From Gracilibacillus alcaliphilus (GTDB lineage: Bacteria > Bacillota > Bacilli > Bacillales > Amphibacillaceae): a stretch of DNA of 64,000 nucleotides. Positions 8,531 to 17,026 of this stretch are shown here, piece after piece; within the stretch, counting starts at the first letter, position 1; every line of letters starts with the position of its first letter. Under the pieces are notes generated by a model. That model made no database searches. It was not told the origin of the DNA and saw only the letters and a list, made by a program, of their open reading frames with translations. The DNA lies in contig NZ_JAFBFA010000009.1 in the NCBI RefSeq assembly GCF_016909015.1, positions 1-64,000 on the forward strand. The letters run 5' to 3'. A program made the translations under genes and the position numbers.

Positions 8531-9394
8531 ATGGTATTTGTCTCCCTAAAAGACCTGCTCCCTGAAGCAAAGAAAAACAACTATGCTATCGGACAATTTA
8601 ATATAAACAGCTTCCAATGGGTAGAAGCCATTTTACGGGCCGCACAACAACAGAATGCACCCGTAATATTGGCATCAACCGATCGGATTGTAGATTACCT
8701 TGGCGGTCTTAGGCTCATCGCTACAACAACAAAAAAAATCGTGGAAGAAATGAAGATCACGGTACCTGTTGTCTTACATCTTGACCATGGCTTCACTATT
8801 GAACGATGTAAAGAAGCAATCGACGCAGGATACAGCTCTGTTATGTATGACGGATCGAAACTTCCGTTGAAAGAAAATATTGCCCAAACCAAAGAAGTAG
8901 TCGATTATGCCAAAAGGCACCATGTCTCTGTAGAGGCTGAAATCGGTTCAGTTGGCGGTACGGAAGACGGGGTAACCTCTGGGATCAAATATGCCGATCC
9001 CAATGAATGCTATCAATTAGTCGAATCAACAGGTATTGATGCTTTAGCAGCAGCACTTGGTTCTGTACATGGTCCCTATCAAGGTGAACCAAAACTTGCC
9101 TTTGATTTAATGAAGGAAATTTCTGATCACCTGCAGGCAGTTCCATTTGCTCTTCATGGCGGCTCCGGTATCCCTGATCATCAAATTGTCAAAACCATTG
9201 CATACGGCCATGCCAAAATCAATGTAAATACCGAGTGTAACCAAGCATGGGCTCAAACTATCCGTGAATTATTAACGAATAACCCGGCTCTGTACAGCCC
9301 GCCTGATATCTTAGGAACAGGTATGAAAGCTATCGAAAAGGTGGTTACAGAAAAAATCCAGTTATTTGGTTCAGCAAATAAAGCTGCATCATAA
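8531..9394 (+). CDS. iolJ: Class II aldolase IolJ (6-phospho-5-dehydro-2-deoxy-D-gluconate aldolase)
   Basis: A 287-residue class II fructose-bisphosphate-type aldolase. In this pathway it splits 2-deoxy-5-keto-gluconate 6-phosphate into dihydroxyacetone phosphate and malonate semialdehyde. Zinc-site His residues lie in HLDHG (83-87), in SVHGPYQGEP (His 180) and in FALHGGSG (His 209). A GTG at 8522 is in frame, but GAGGTG lies just before 8531, and the family begins M-x-FVS-K-LL, so I place the start at 8531. It follows iolE by 28 nt. Confidence 0.93.
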   Translation: MVFVSLKDLLPEAKKNNYAIGQFNINSFQWVEAILRAAQQQNAPVILASTDRIVDYLGGLRLIATTTKKIVEEMKITVPVVLHLDHGFTIERCKEAIDAGYSSVMYDGSKLPLKENIAQTKEVVDYAKRHHVSVEAEIGSVGGTEDGVTSGIKYADPNECYQLVESTGIDALAAALGSVHGPYQGEPKLAFDLMKEISDHLQAVPFALHGGSGIPDHQIVKTIAYGHAKINVNTECNQAWAQTIRELLTNNPALYSPPDILGTGMKAIEKVVTEKIQLFGSANKAAS

Positions 9395-9415
9395 AAATTG
9401 TATTATACAGCACCC

Positions 9416-9442
9416 AAGCTGTTTACACCGTGTAAACAGCTT
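9416..9442. promoter_or_regulatory. 13-bp-arm palindrome before iolG
   Basis: AAGCTGTTTACAC and its exact inverse flank a single central C. There is no U tract, so it is a poor terminator. It is 29 bp upstream of iolG and inside the operon. It could be an mRNA-stabilising hairpin or an operator; the inner TGTTTACA/TGTAAACA core resembles regulator-binding palindromes. Confidence 0.5.
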
Positions 9443-9470
9443 ATCATTCTGATAACTTGGAGGTACCAGC

Positions 9471-10484
9471 ATGAGTAAAGTAACCGTAGGCATCATAGGT
9501 GCAGGACGTATTGGTCAACTGCATGCACGTAACATCTTATTATCTGACAACTATCAATTAAAAGGCATCTCTGACGTATATACGGATCACATCAAAGACA
9601 TCGAATTCTTACAAGCTGTACCTGTGATCACGAACGAGGCGGACGATATTTTTCATGATCCGGAAATTGATGCCATATTTATCTGCTCCAGCACAGACAC
9701 ACATATTGATTTCATCACAAAAGCTGCACAAAACAAGAAACATATTTTCTGTGAAAAACCAATCAGCTTCGATATCGAGAAGACACGCAGCGTATTAGAA
9801 ACCGTAAAAGAACATGACGTGAAATTTCAAGTCGGTTTTAACCGCCGTTTTGACCATCATTTCCGTAAAGCTTATGACGTGGTAAGAGAAGGCACGATTG
9901 GTACACCACATATTATTAAGATTACTTCACGCGATCCAGAAGCTCCACCGGAAGAGTATATCAAGCGTTCTGGAGGATTGTTTATCGACATGGCTATCCA
10001 TGATTTTGATATGATCCGTTATCTATCAGGTCAGCCTGTCCAAAATATTACTGTAAAGGCAGCCTCTTTAGTAGATGAGAAATTCAGCCGTAATCAGGAT
10101 GTGGATACAGCGATTATTACAATTACATTTGCTGACGGTTCATTAGGTGTGATTGATAATAGCCGCCAAGCGGTATACGGCTATGACCAACGTATTGAAG
10201 TCTTCGGTAATCAAGGAATGGTGCAAGTAGAGAACGAAAAACCGACCAATGTCAAAATCAGTACCAGTCTGACAGTTACAGAAGATAAACCCAAATACTT
10301 TTTCTTAGAGCGTTATAACGAAGGATATATCGCAGAAATCAATGAATTTGCCCAATCCATCTTATCCGACAGACCAGTCTTAGCAACCTTTGAAGATGGG
10401 CTGCAGGCAGAACTGTTAGCCCTTGCTGCCAGAAAATCTTGGCAAGAAAATCGCACAGTCGAATTAACGGAGTTTGATAGATAA
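9471..10484 (+). CDS. iolG: Inositol 2-dehydrogenase IolG (Gfo/Idh/MocA family)
   Basis: A 337-residue NAD-dependent dehydrogenase that oxidises myo-inositol to scyllo-inosose, the first step of the pathway. The Rossmann motif GAGRIG is at 10-15, CEKPI with the conserved Lys at about 94-98, and the catalytic Asp/His pair in DMAIHDFDM at 173 and 177, which matches the Bacillus enzyme. TTGGAGG precedes the ATG. It is last in the operon. Several Gfo/Idh/MocA paralogues act on inositol isomers, so scyllo- or chiro-inositol preference cannot be excluded. Confidence 0.92.
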   Translation: MSKVTVGIIGAGRIGQLHARNILLSDNYQLKGISDVYTDHIKDIEFLQAVPVITNEADDIFHDPEIDAIFICSSTDTHIDFITKAAQNKKHIFCEKPISFDIEKTRSVLETVKEHDVKFQVGFNRRFDHHFRKAYDVVREGTIGTPHIIKITSRDPEAPPEEYIKRSGGLFIDMAIHDFDMIRYLSGQPVQNITVKAASLVDEKFSRNQDVDTAIITITFADGSLGVIDNSRQAVYGYDQRIEVFGNQGMVQVENEKPTNVKISTSLTVTEDKPKYFFLERYNEGYIAEINEFAQSILSDRPVLATFEDGLQAELLALAARKSWQENRTVELTEFDR

Positions 10485-10491
10485 TAATGTA

Positions 10492-10702
10492 TGTTAAAAA
10501 AGTTTGGTAAAAAGGATCAGCCTCGGTTAAATTCGCAATATGATATGCCTCAAAAGTTTTAGCCGATGTAGTTTTGAGTAACGGCTCTACACAGAAAGTG
10601 TTACTCTCTTTATTACTTATACAAGATGAGCAATCATATCAGAAATTCTACTTGTACCGACACATAAATTCGCTGCGTCATTTTATCGGATTTTTTGAAC
10701 AA
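10492..10702. repeat. MITE-like element, copy 2
   Basis: About 210 bp from ATGTTAAAAAAGT-type left end to TTTTTTGAACA right end, immediately behind iolG. It shares TCGGTTAAATTCGCAA (10523-10538) exactly with copy 3 (42814-42829), and the right ends of both copies agree over about 35 bp (TTCG..GYGTCATTTT then TTTTTGAACA). No protein is encoded. Non-autonomous mobile element or dispersed regulatory repeat. Confidence 0.6.
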
Positions 10703-10724
10703 TCTCTAATAATCAAACAAGAAG

Positions 10725-10759
10725 GCATTACCTATTTTCAAGGATAGGTAATGCTTTTT
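10725..10759 (+). terminator. Rho-independent terminator of the iol operon
   Basis: A perfect 11-bp stem GCATTACCTAT/ATAGGTAATGC (10725-10735/10744-10754) followed by TTTTT. It stands after the repeat element behind iolG, so the repeat probably lies between the last gene and the operon terminator. Confidence 0.85.
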
Positions 10760-10797
10760 CAAAACAAATTTTCCTTTACCTAAGAACATACGTTCAT

Positions 10798-11327
10798 TGT
10801 ATATCAAAGCTGATCAAGGCATGGCAAAAGAAACAACTTGACCCATGGGAAAATCTGTTAAGTGGCTGGCTGTTGCTGTTAGGTGTAGTTGATAAACGTA
10901 AAAATCACTTCTATGATGATATCTATCAGGAATTGGAGGGAATCGCTATGCAGGATGAATCTTTACACAAGGCAATCATATCCTGGGATGATCTCAGTCA
11001 TACCCGGAAGAACGCTTAGCCTACGAAGCACGCCTCAAACAGATTATGGATGAACAATCGGTGCAGCGGGATCGGGAGTTGTTGGAGATAGGGCGCAAAA
11101 AATTAGAAGAATTAGAAGAAGAAGTAAAAGGATTACAAAAGATAAATCAAGAGGTACAAAAAAAGAACGGGAAAAATCTGCGCTAGCGTCTGGAAAAATA
11201 GCGCAACGAAGCAAAAAGAGAGATTGCACGCCAGTTATTGCTACAACGTATAGATAGCTCAGCAATTATACAAGCTACCGGACTTTCTGAGGCAGAGATT
11301 CAAGTATTGGCAGATGAGATAGAGTAA
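10798..11327 (+). pseudogene. Decayed Rpn-family recombination-promoting nuclease/putative transposase
   Basis: Several frames together read like the C-terminal half of an Rpn-family (PD-(D/E)XK) protein: WENLLSGWLLLLGVVDKRKN, then IAMQDESLHKAI with a stop near 11020, then ERLAYEARLKQIMDEQS in another frame, a Lys/Glu-rich coiled coil, and finally ATGLSEAEIQVLADEIE ending at 11327. At least two frameshifts or stops break it and the N-terminal nuclease core is missing. The nearby repeat element and the broken state suggest an old insertion behind iolG. Confidence 0.65.
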
Positions 11328-11490
11328 TAAAATAAACGCCTCTTAAAGAATTTGTCTCAGTAGCAGGTAACTTTCTCAAAAATAAATGATAAAACCAAGA
11401 TTCTTTCTCTCTCACTTATAAACATACAGACGGCTGTAACCTGCTTATTCAGTGACAGCCATCTGTTATCTCTGTCATTTCCTTTTACCA

Positions 11491-12429
11491 TTAAGCAAAA
11501 ATATCACTAATCGCTCGATACTCTGCCTCTGAAATAGTAACATCTAATGTTTGTAAGTTGCTTTGTACCTGACTGCCATTCTTGGCACCAGGGATAATTA
11601 CATCAATGGCATCATTAGCCAAATACCATGCCAATACTAAATGAGGAACTTCCACTTGCTTCTGACTAGCAATTTCTCGAAGCTTTTCTACTTTGGCGAG
11701 ATTCTCACGGAATGCTTCGCCTTGGAAATGAGCTTGATTATTACGCAAATCACCTTCCGGGAACGTAGTATCTTCCTTATACTTACCTGCTAACAATCCA
11801 GAAGCAAGTGGAAAAAACGGAACAAAGGAAATTTGCTTGGTTTTGGTATAGTCGAAAAATTCTTGCTCTGCCTCACGCTGCATTAAATTATACAGCCCTT
11901 GAAGTACATCGACATAACCATCTTTATTAGCCTCTTTTAATTGTTCCGGTGAAAAGTTCGACACACCGATCGCACGAATTTTCCCTGCATCCTTCAACTC
12001 TTTCAAAGCTCCAACTGCTTCGTCTTTTGGTGTGTCTTCATCAGGAAAATGAATATAAAATAAATCAATATAATCGGTTTGTAAGCGTCTTAATGCTTCA
12101 TCAACGGATTGCTTTAAGAATGCCGGAGAATTATCCATTCGCATTTCACCATCAACAAAATTATGGGCTGCTTTAGTTGCAATCACTACGTCGTGACGTT
12201 TCCCTATCTCTTTGACAACTTTCCCTACTAGTTCCTCTGAATAGCGCGGTCCATAAATAAATGCTGTATCCAAAAAATCAACACCATGATTAATGGCATC
12301 ACGCACCATATCCATTCCCTGCTGCTCATCCAAATTCGGATATAGGTTATGGCCTCCAACTGCATTCGTGCCTAATCCTATTGGGTTCACTACTAAATCA
12401 GTGTTCGCAATGCGTACTTTATGACTCAT
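11491..12429 (-). CDS. Aldo/keto reductase
   Basis: A 312-residue NADPH-dependent aldo/keto reductase, a soluble TIM-barrel enzyme reducing aldehydes or ketones. The catalytic tetrad is visible: Asp 54 and Tyr 59 (LDTAFIYG), Lys 86 (IATKAA) and a His in LFYIHFPDED near 125. The cofactor end segment IPGAKNGSQVQSN is near 280. AAAGGAGGGG lies before the ATG. It stands alone and its substrate cannot be told from sequence; it resembles the YccK/IolS group, and a link to the neighbouring iol operon is possible but unproven. Confidence 0.9.
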   Translation of the reverse strand: MSHKVRIANTDLVVNPIGLGTNAVGGHNLYPNLDEQQGMDMVRDAINHGVDFLDTAFIYGPRYSEELVGKVVKEIGKRHDVVIATKAAHNFVDGEMRMDNSPAFLKQSVDEALRRLQTDYIDLFYIHFPDEDTPKDEAVGALKELKDAGKIRAIGVSNFSPEQLKEANKDGYVDVLQGLYNLMQREAEQEFFDYTKTKQISFVPFFPLASGLLAGKYKEDTTFPEGDLRNNQAHFQGEAFRENLAKVEKLREIASQKQVEVPHLVLAWYLANDAIDVIIPGAKNGSQVQSNLQTLDVTISEAEYRAISDIFA

Positions 12430-12851
12430 CTTGTCCCCTCCTTTAATCCGTTCCGTTATCTTATCATATTAGCTGCAGTTTCAGTGTAGTATCTTTTGAT
12501 GTTCGATGATTTCCTAGGGCAGAATAAAAATTTCTTCCCACCCACCTTTTTCTAAAAATCGATTGGAAGTAAAAAACAGGCAAACACTAATCCTTCACTT
12601 TTTCTGTTTACGGCATCCATGATATCATATGCTTGTTCAAAGGTGTTAATAGTTGATTCACAATATCCATCAAATTTCCAAATTAGTTTTCTTCCTAAAA
12701 TAGTACAACAAATAGAACAATGACACAATAAATCAGTATCTAATTGATCATATACCTGACATCTCACGCATTTTTTCAGTCATATACAGCATGTTACATT
12801 AGCTTTCACTTTTCCAGAAAAAAGACACCCATTTCGAGAGCCTCATCTGCC
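12430..12851. other. Intergenic region with a doubtful small reading frame
   Basis: Mostly non-coding. A 71-codon minus-strand frame (12552-12767, GTG start) reads LLCHCSICCTILGRKLIWKF and looks protein-like with clustered Cys residues. It has no ribosome site, and an upstream ATG-led frame (MTEKMREM) is out of register, so it may be the remains of a frameshifted small gene. I do not recognise the family. Confidence 0.25.
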
Positions 12852-13658
12852 CTATAAACTTACCGCCCGTCTTTTCTTTTCCACATAGTAAACCATTTCC
12901 TTAAAACCAATTTCCCTTAAAGTCTGTTGGACTTCCTCATACTCATCTCCAATTCGCTCTGGTACATGTGCGTCTGAGCCAAAGGAAATATCGACACCGT
13001 AATAACAAGCACGCTCTAAAATTTCATGAGACGGATACCAGCCGCCACAATCTTTCATTTTGCCGGAGGTATTTACTTCAATTGCTACACCTTCCTGAGC
13101 AATCACCTGCAGCGTTTCTTCAATAATAGGAGTCTCAATCTGAGAGAACTTTGGGTAAAAGCCTTTCATCGCATCAATATGACCTAATATTTGAAAAAGG
13201 CCGCTTCTTGCTGACTGCTGAATTAGTTTATAATAAAGTTCCTTTTCCGCTATACGTTCCTCTTCATTGAGACCATTCCAGCGTCCCCTTGCAAAAATAT
13301 TAATACCCTCGACATAATGGACCGAACCAATGATATAATCAAAAGGATACGGACTATACATCTTTTGATACAATTCTTCATATGACGGAAAATAATCACT
13401 TTCCATTCCTAACAATACATGAATTTTGCCTTGGTATTTTTTCTTTAAGTCCAGTACTTCCTTCACATAATTAGGAAATTCACTCTTTGCCATCGCAATG
13501 CCCGGATATAATTGATCTTCTTCACTATAGAAATAAGGAGAATGATCAGCTATCCCGATATAGCTTAGCCCTCGTTCTATAGCCGCTTTTATGTAATCCT
13601 CAATATTTCCCTCTGCATGACCGCAGCGATAATGGTGATTGTGCAAATCAAATTTCAT
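12852..13658 (-). CDS. PHP-domain histidinol-phosphatase-like protein
   Basis: A 268-residue PHP-superfamily phosphoesterase. Metal-site motifs are visible: DLHNHHYRCGHAEG near the N terminus, IADHSPY at about 40, GMESDYF, IIGSVHYVEG, ILGHIDAMKG, and SFGSDAHVPE near the end. These match HisK-type histidinol phosphatases (histidine biosynthesis, L-histidinol phosphate hydrolysis). A longer frame starts at 13712, but AAAGGGAGG stands just before the ATG at 13658 and the protein family begins there. No other his gene is nearby, so another phosphoester substrate is possible. Confidence 0.85.
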   Translation of the reverse strand: MKFDLHNHHYRCGHAEGNIEDYIKAAIERGLSYIGIADHSPYFYSEEDQLYPGIAMAKSEFPNYVKEVLDLKKKYQGKIHVLLGMESDYFPSYEELYQKMYSPYPFDYIIGSVHYVEGINIFARGRWNGLNEEERIAEKELYYKLIQQSARSGLFQILGHIDAMKGFYPKFSQIETPIIEETLQVIAQEGVAIEVNTSGKMKDCGGWYPSHEILERACYYGVDISFGSDAHVPERIGDEYEEVQQTLREIGFKEMVYYVEKKRRAVSL

Positions 13659-13722
13659 GAGAACGCCTCCCTTTTTATCTACTAGTTTACGGGAAATACA
13701 GAAGGCCAGCAACCCTTCTTTA

Positions 13723-13754
13723 ATTGTTAACCAAACAAAATAATAGTTGACAAT
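13723..13754 (+). promoter_or_regulatory. BirA biotin operator upstream of bioY
   Basis: ATTGTTAACC (13723-13732) and AGTTGACAAT (13745-13754) are inverted half-sites 12 bp apart, matching the firmicute BirA box (TGTTAAC...GTTRACA). The right half contains the -35 of the bioY promoter (TTGACA, 13747-13752; TAATCT at 13770-13775, 17-bp spacing). Biotin-loaded BirA bound here would block RNA polymerase. Confidence 0.85.
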
Positions 13755-13796
13755 TATTCTATCTGCTATTAATCTATTGAAAGAGGAGGAATCAAT

Positions 13797-14405
13797 ATGT
13801 CTACGAAAAAAGGATTAACAGCCCTCGATCTATCAATTGGTGCTATCTTTGTAGCATTAATGGCGATTGGGGCCAACATTACATCAATCGCACCATTTAT
13901 GGTAATCGGCGGAGTGCCTATTACATTACAAACATTCTTTGCACTTCTTGCTGGCTTAATGCTTGGCAGCCGCTTAGGTATGATATCTATGCTTGTTTAT
14001 ATGTTACTTGGTTTAGTAGGAGCGCCTATCTTCTCCCAATTTAGCGGCGGACCTTCTACATTACTGGCACCGACATTTGGATTTATTCTGTCTTATCCGA
14101 TTATTGCATTTATTATTGGAAAAATCGCAGAGAAGAACCGCAAACTGCCTGTTTATCTTGGCGCTTCTCTATTAGGCTTAATACTTAACTATGCAATTGG
14201 GGCAAATTGGATGTATTTGGCTTATCAAGTGTGGTTTGAGGCACCAGAAGGATTAACTTATGCATTAGTTTGGATATGGCTCGCTGTTCCTCTGCCGAAG
14301 GATATTATCTTAGCCATCGTGGGAGGGATATTCGCCCATCGCCTCGAAAAAAGCTTTCTTGCGCGATCACAATTCCGTGCACAAACGAATATAAATAATT
14401 CTTGA
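13797..14405 (+). CDS. bioY: Biotin ECF transporter substrate-binding protein BioY
   Basis: A 202-residue, roughly six-helix membrane protein of the BioY family. It binds biotin and, with the shared EcfA-EcfA'-EcfT module encoded elsewhere, imports it. The core GGVPITLQTFFALLAGLMLG and the segment following SQFSGGPSTLLAPTFGF are typical. AGAGGAGGAA lies before the ATG. The BirA-type operator directly upstream supports biotin as substrate. Single-gene unit, followed by a GGCAGATCA/TGATCTGCC stem (14413-14441) without a U tract. Confidence 0.93.
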   Translation: MSTKKGLTALDLSIGAIFVALMAIGANITSIAPFMVIGGVPITLQTFFALLAGLMLGSRLGMISMLVYMLLGLVGAPIFSQFSGGPSTLLAPTFGFILSYPIIAFIIGKIAEKNRKLPVYLGASLLGLILNYAIGANWMYLAYQVWFEAPEGLTYALVWIWLAVPLPKDIILAIVGGIFAHRLEKSFLARSQFRAQTNINNS

Positions 14406-14452
14406 AAATGGAGGCAGATCACTTTTTTAGCATGATCTGCCTGACCCATCTC

Positions 14453-14815
14453 TTATTTTATTATCGTATTAACTTGAATAAACTCTGGCTTGGCACCGAG
14501 CACTAACAGAAATACCTGTGAATAAGATATCTGCTCTGACTCATTAAGCATACGAAGCAGTTGATCAATATCCTCATCTTCTTTTAATTGCTGTACTTCC
14601 CCAAGATAAAGCTCTAGTACCGAGTCACGGATGAAAGGAGGCGGAGTTGCTGCCTCCCCTTTTACCAATACTTCTCCTAAATACTTATAAGGGATTTGCA
14701 ATTGTCTGGTCAAACTTACGACATGTTTTAATCGTTCATATAGTCCAATATAGTTACGGCTGAGTCTTCGCAGTTCTGATTCTGCTTGATACAAATTATT
14801 TAGACTCGCAAACAT
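14453..14815 (-). CDS. Small protein of unknown function
   Basis: A 120-residue soluble, helix-rich protein that I do not recognise. It starts MFASLNNLYQAESELRRLSR and has Leu/Arg and Glu-rich stretches suggesting a helical bundle. No catalytic motif, signal peptide or membrane segment is seen. The start is set at 14815, inside the end of the upstream thioesterase gene (19-nt overlap), with a weak AGAAGTGA site. A longer start at 14845 is possible. The overlap implies cotranscription with the thioesterase. Confidence 0.6.
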   Translation of the reverse strand: MFASLNNLYQAESELRRLSRNYIGLYERLKHVVSLTRQLQIPYKYLGEVLVKGEAATPPPFIRDSVLELYLGEVQQLKEDEDIDQLLRMLNESEQISYSQVFLLVLGAKPEFIQVNTIIK

Positions 14816-15344
14816 AGATATCACTTCTTTCCCATGGTTTTTCAAGACCGATAATTTGTGTTAACTCTTTACTGTGCTCTCTTCTTTTACGACGCATGGC
14901 CGCACGTTTCTCACCTGATTCGTACAAAAATTTCTCTTCTGTTGATTCCGGAACAATATGTGGTACCTTAAGAGCCTTTTTGTTCTCATCTAAAGCCACA
15001 AAAGTAAGAAATGCAGTGGCCGCAATTTTTCTTTCTCCAGTCATCATATCCTCTGCAATCACCTTACAGAAGATTTCCATCGAGGTGTTACCTGTATAAG
15101 ATACGAACGACTCAATACATACCGAATCGGTTTGGCGAATCGGATGAAGAAAATCGATAGAGTCGGTAGAAGCAGTCACACATTCTTTTACTCTGGCATG
15201 TCTTCTGGCAGATATGGTCGCATTGTTATCCAGCTTTTTCATTAATACACCTCCAAAAAGTGTATTATAATTATTTAGATCATTTACTAATACTTGATCA
15301 GTACTAACTACTCTGCTTTCATTTGGATGTTTATAACTATTCAT
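14796..15344 (-). CDS. Acyl-CoA thioesterase (YkhA-type hotdog fold)
   Basis: A 182-residue hotdog-fold acyl-CoA hydrolase. The family core is clear: NNYNTLFGGVLMKKLDN, ATISARRHAR, VTASTDSIDFLHPI, ESFVSYTGNTSMEIF and AATAFLTFVALDEN, followed by a basic tail. It cleaves acyl-CoA thioesters to free acid and CoA, probably as a multimer in the cytosol. A longer frame starts at 15440, but AAGGAACGAG precedes the ATG at 15344 and the family alignment begins near there. Its last 20 nt overlap the next gene. Confidence 0.88.
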   Translation of the reverse strand: MNSYKHPNESRVVSTDQVLVNDLNNYNTLFGGVLMKKLDNNATISARRHARVKECVTASTDSIDFLHPIRQTDSVCIESFVSYTGNTSMEIFCKVIAEDMMTGERKIAATAFLTFVALDENKKALKVPHIVPESTEEKFLYESGEKRAAMRRKRREHSKELTQIIGLEKPWERSDIYVCESK

Positions 15345-15472
15345 GTCTAACACTCGTTCCTTCCATTCGTTTACTTTATTTTTTGCTACATTTCTTATCA
15401 TAAGACGGATGGATTGATAATAAAAATAGTTATTTTTCATTGCACCTATAGATAAAATCTATGATAACGCCA

Positions 15473-16375
15473 TCACTCCTGCTCATTATCATGTTGCAAC
15501 ATTAATTGTTCTTGAATAAACTTCAGCCATTCTTTAGTAACAAAGGAGGTATAGCTGTTCTTCTTCCAGATGATAGCCAGTTGCCATAATATTGAAGGAT
15601 TGTTGAGTTCGACACTGACGATATTTTTATGAAGCATATCGATAATACTAGCTGGCAGAATGCTGACACCTAAGTTTGATACAATCATCTGCTCAATGAA
15701 ATTCCACTGGGAACTTTCTGCAATTACCTTTGGAATAAAACCAGCTGTCTTACACGCTTCAATAATACGATCATTTAAGGCAAAATCCTTGTTAAACAGA
15801 ATGAAATCTTCTTCTGCTAATTCCGCAAAATCAATTTTTTCTCGATTAGCTAAGCGATGTGTGCGAGGAACAACTAATTTTAACTGTTCTTCTAACAAAA
15901 AGAATTGATGGAACTTATCTGTATCGGTCGGCAATACCGTGATCCCGATATCCACCTCATCATTGATAATACTTTCCTCAATTCTCTTACTGCCATTCTC
16001 TGCTAATTGAAAGGTGATATCTGGATACCGCTCATGAAATTCCCCTAAAATATGTATAAACAGGTTGACATTCATTATCGGCGGTAAACCTATCTTGATA
16101 TGACCTTGTCTTAATCCCAATAAGTTATCCATCTCGGTTGGCAAGTTCTTATATAATCGCACGATTTCCTTGGCTTGTTCCAAAAAGGCTTTGCCTGCAT
16201 CGGTAAGCATTAGCTGTCGTTTATGCCGGTCAAATAATTCCACACCTAATTCAGCCTCTAAATCTCGCAGTAATTTACTAATTGTTGGCTGTGAAATAAA
16301 TAAATTTTCTGCAGCTTTTGTCATACTGCCTGTCTTGATAATTTCAATAAAATAAATCATATGTTTAATTTCCAT
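15473..16375 (-). CDS. LysR-family transcriptional regulator
   Basis: A 300-residue LysR-type regulator. The N-terminal winged HTH (TKAAENLFISQPTISKLLRDLE, about 19-40) is followed by a two-lobed effector domain starting near 90. It resembles the CidR/YwbI group, but its target is not adjacent: the next gene rightward is padR-like. AAAAGGAGC lies upstream of the ATG. Role is unassigned. Confidence 0.9.
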   Translation of the reverse strand: MEIKHMIYFIEIIKTGSMTKAAENLFISQPTISKLLRDLEAELGVELFDRHKRQLMLTDAGKAFLEQAKEIVRLYKNLPTEMDNLLGLRQGHIKIGLPPIMNVNLFIHILGEFHERYPDITFQLAENGSKRIEESIINDEVDIGITVLPTDTDKFHQFFLLEEQLKLVVPRTHRLANREKIDFAELAEEDFILFNKDFALNDRIIEACKTAGFIPKVIAESSQWNFIEQMIVSNLGVSILPASIIDMLHKNIVSVELNNPSILWQLAIIWKKNSYTSFVTKEWLKFIQEQLMLQHDNEQE

Positions 16376-16702
16376 AACTTGCTCCTTTTCATAAAAAAAT
16401 AATCAATCCTAGTGTAGCATTGAATACCGCCGGAATAACAGAAAAACCATGTAGAGAGTAAACTCATAGGGAGCATATAGGCCAGCAATAACTAATGCTC
16501 CTTTATATGTTTTCTAAGTTTATCAAAGATTAGGTACTTTATCGCAGTGTAATTGGCTTAAGTCTCCCACTTCAAGAAATAAGGAATATGTCATTTCAAG
16601 CGGGAACTCCAACAGTGAATAACGGTCTGATCGGTTCAACTATACAATTGACATTTATAAAGTTAAACTATATAGAACAACTGTATATAAAGAGGTGATC
16701 AT
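16376..16702. other. Intergenic region between the LysR and PadR genes
   Basis: No gene seen. A GGAGCAT/ATGCTCC stem (16470-16476/16495-16501) followed by CTTTATATG could be a weak terminator on the plus strand. The right end holds the PadR promoter. Confidence 0.4.
16648..16676 (+). promoter_or_regulatory. Promoter of the PadR-family gene
   Basis: TTGACA (16648-16653), 17-bp spacer, TATAGA (16671-16676): a near-consensus sigma-A promoter. TATACAA (16641-16647) and CTGTATATA (16681-16689) flank it as an imperfect inverted repeat, a fair position for autoregulation by PadR. Confidence 0.75.
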
Positions 16703-17026
16703 TTGCGACCAAAACTACTGCCATTATCTGAAACAATGCATTATATCTTGCTTGCTCTACAAAAACCATTACATGGATATGGTATTATGCAATTAGTAAC
16801 CGAAATGAGCAATAAAGAGGTTAATATTGCAGCAGGCACTTTATATGGGGCAATTGAAAATTTAAAAAAGCATGGATATATCCAGTTAGTTTCTGATGGA
16901 GACAGCCGCAAGAAAGTCTATCAAATTACAGCGTCAGGCCGCGAGATCTTAGCTATTGAAAACGAAAGGTTAAAACATTTAGTCCAATTATTTGAGAAAG
17001 GAAGCGATAGAGGTGAAAAAGTATAA
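16703..17026 (+). CDS. PadR-family transcriptional regulator
   Basis: A 107-residue PadR-type winged-helix protein starting at TTG behind AGAGGTGAT. Core motifs: HYILLALQKPLHGYGIMQLV, AAGTLYGAIENLKKHGYI and DSRKKVYQITASGREIL. Such regulators usually repress their own operon and a membrane protein gene next to it. Here the following gene, which overlaps by 14 nt, is a broken DUF2812 partner, so the regulator may have lost its main target. Confidence 0.9.
   Translation: MRPKLLPLSETMHYILLALQKPLHGYGIMQLVTEMSNKEVNIAAGTLYGAIENLKKHGYIQLVSDGDSRKKVYQITASGREILAIENERLKHLVQLFEKGSDRGEKV

Noticed and set aside
11412..11465. AGACGGCTGT/ACAGCCATCT stem as terminator
   Set aside because: Long loop, mismatched stem and no U tract on either strand.
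12552..12767. 71-codon Cys-rich frame as a real gene
   Set aside because: No ribosome site and no family; described only as a doubtful remnant.
14896..15099. Plus-strand frame inside the thioesterase gene
   Set aside because: Antisense shadow of a conserved hotdog enzyme.
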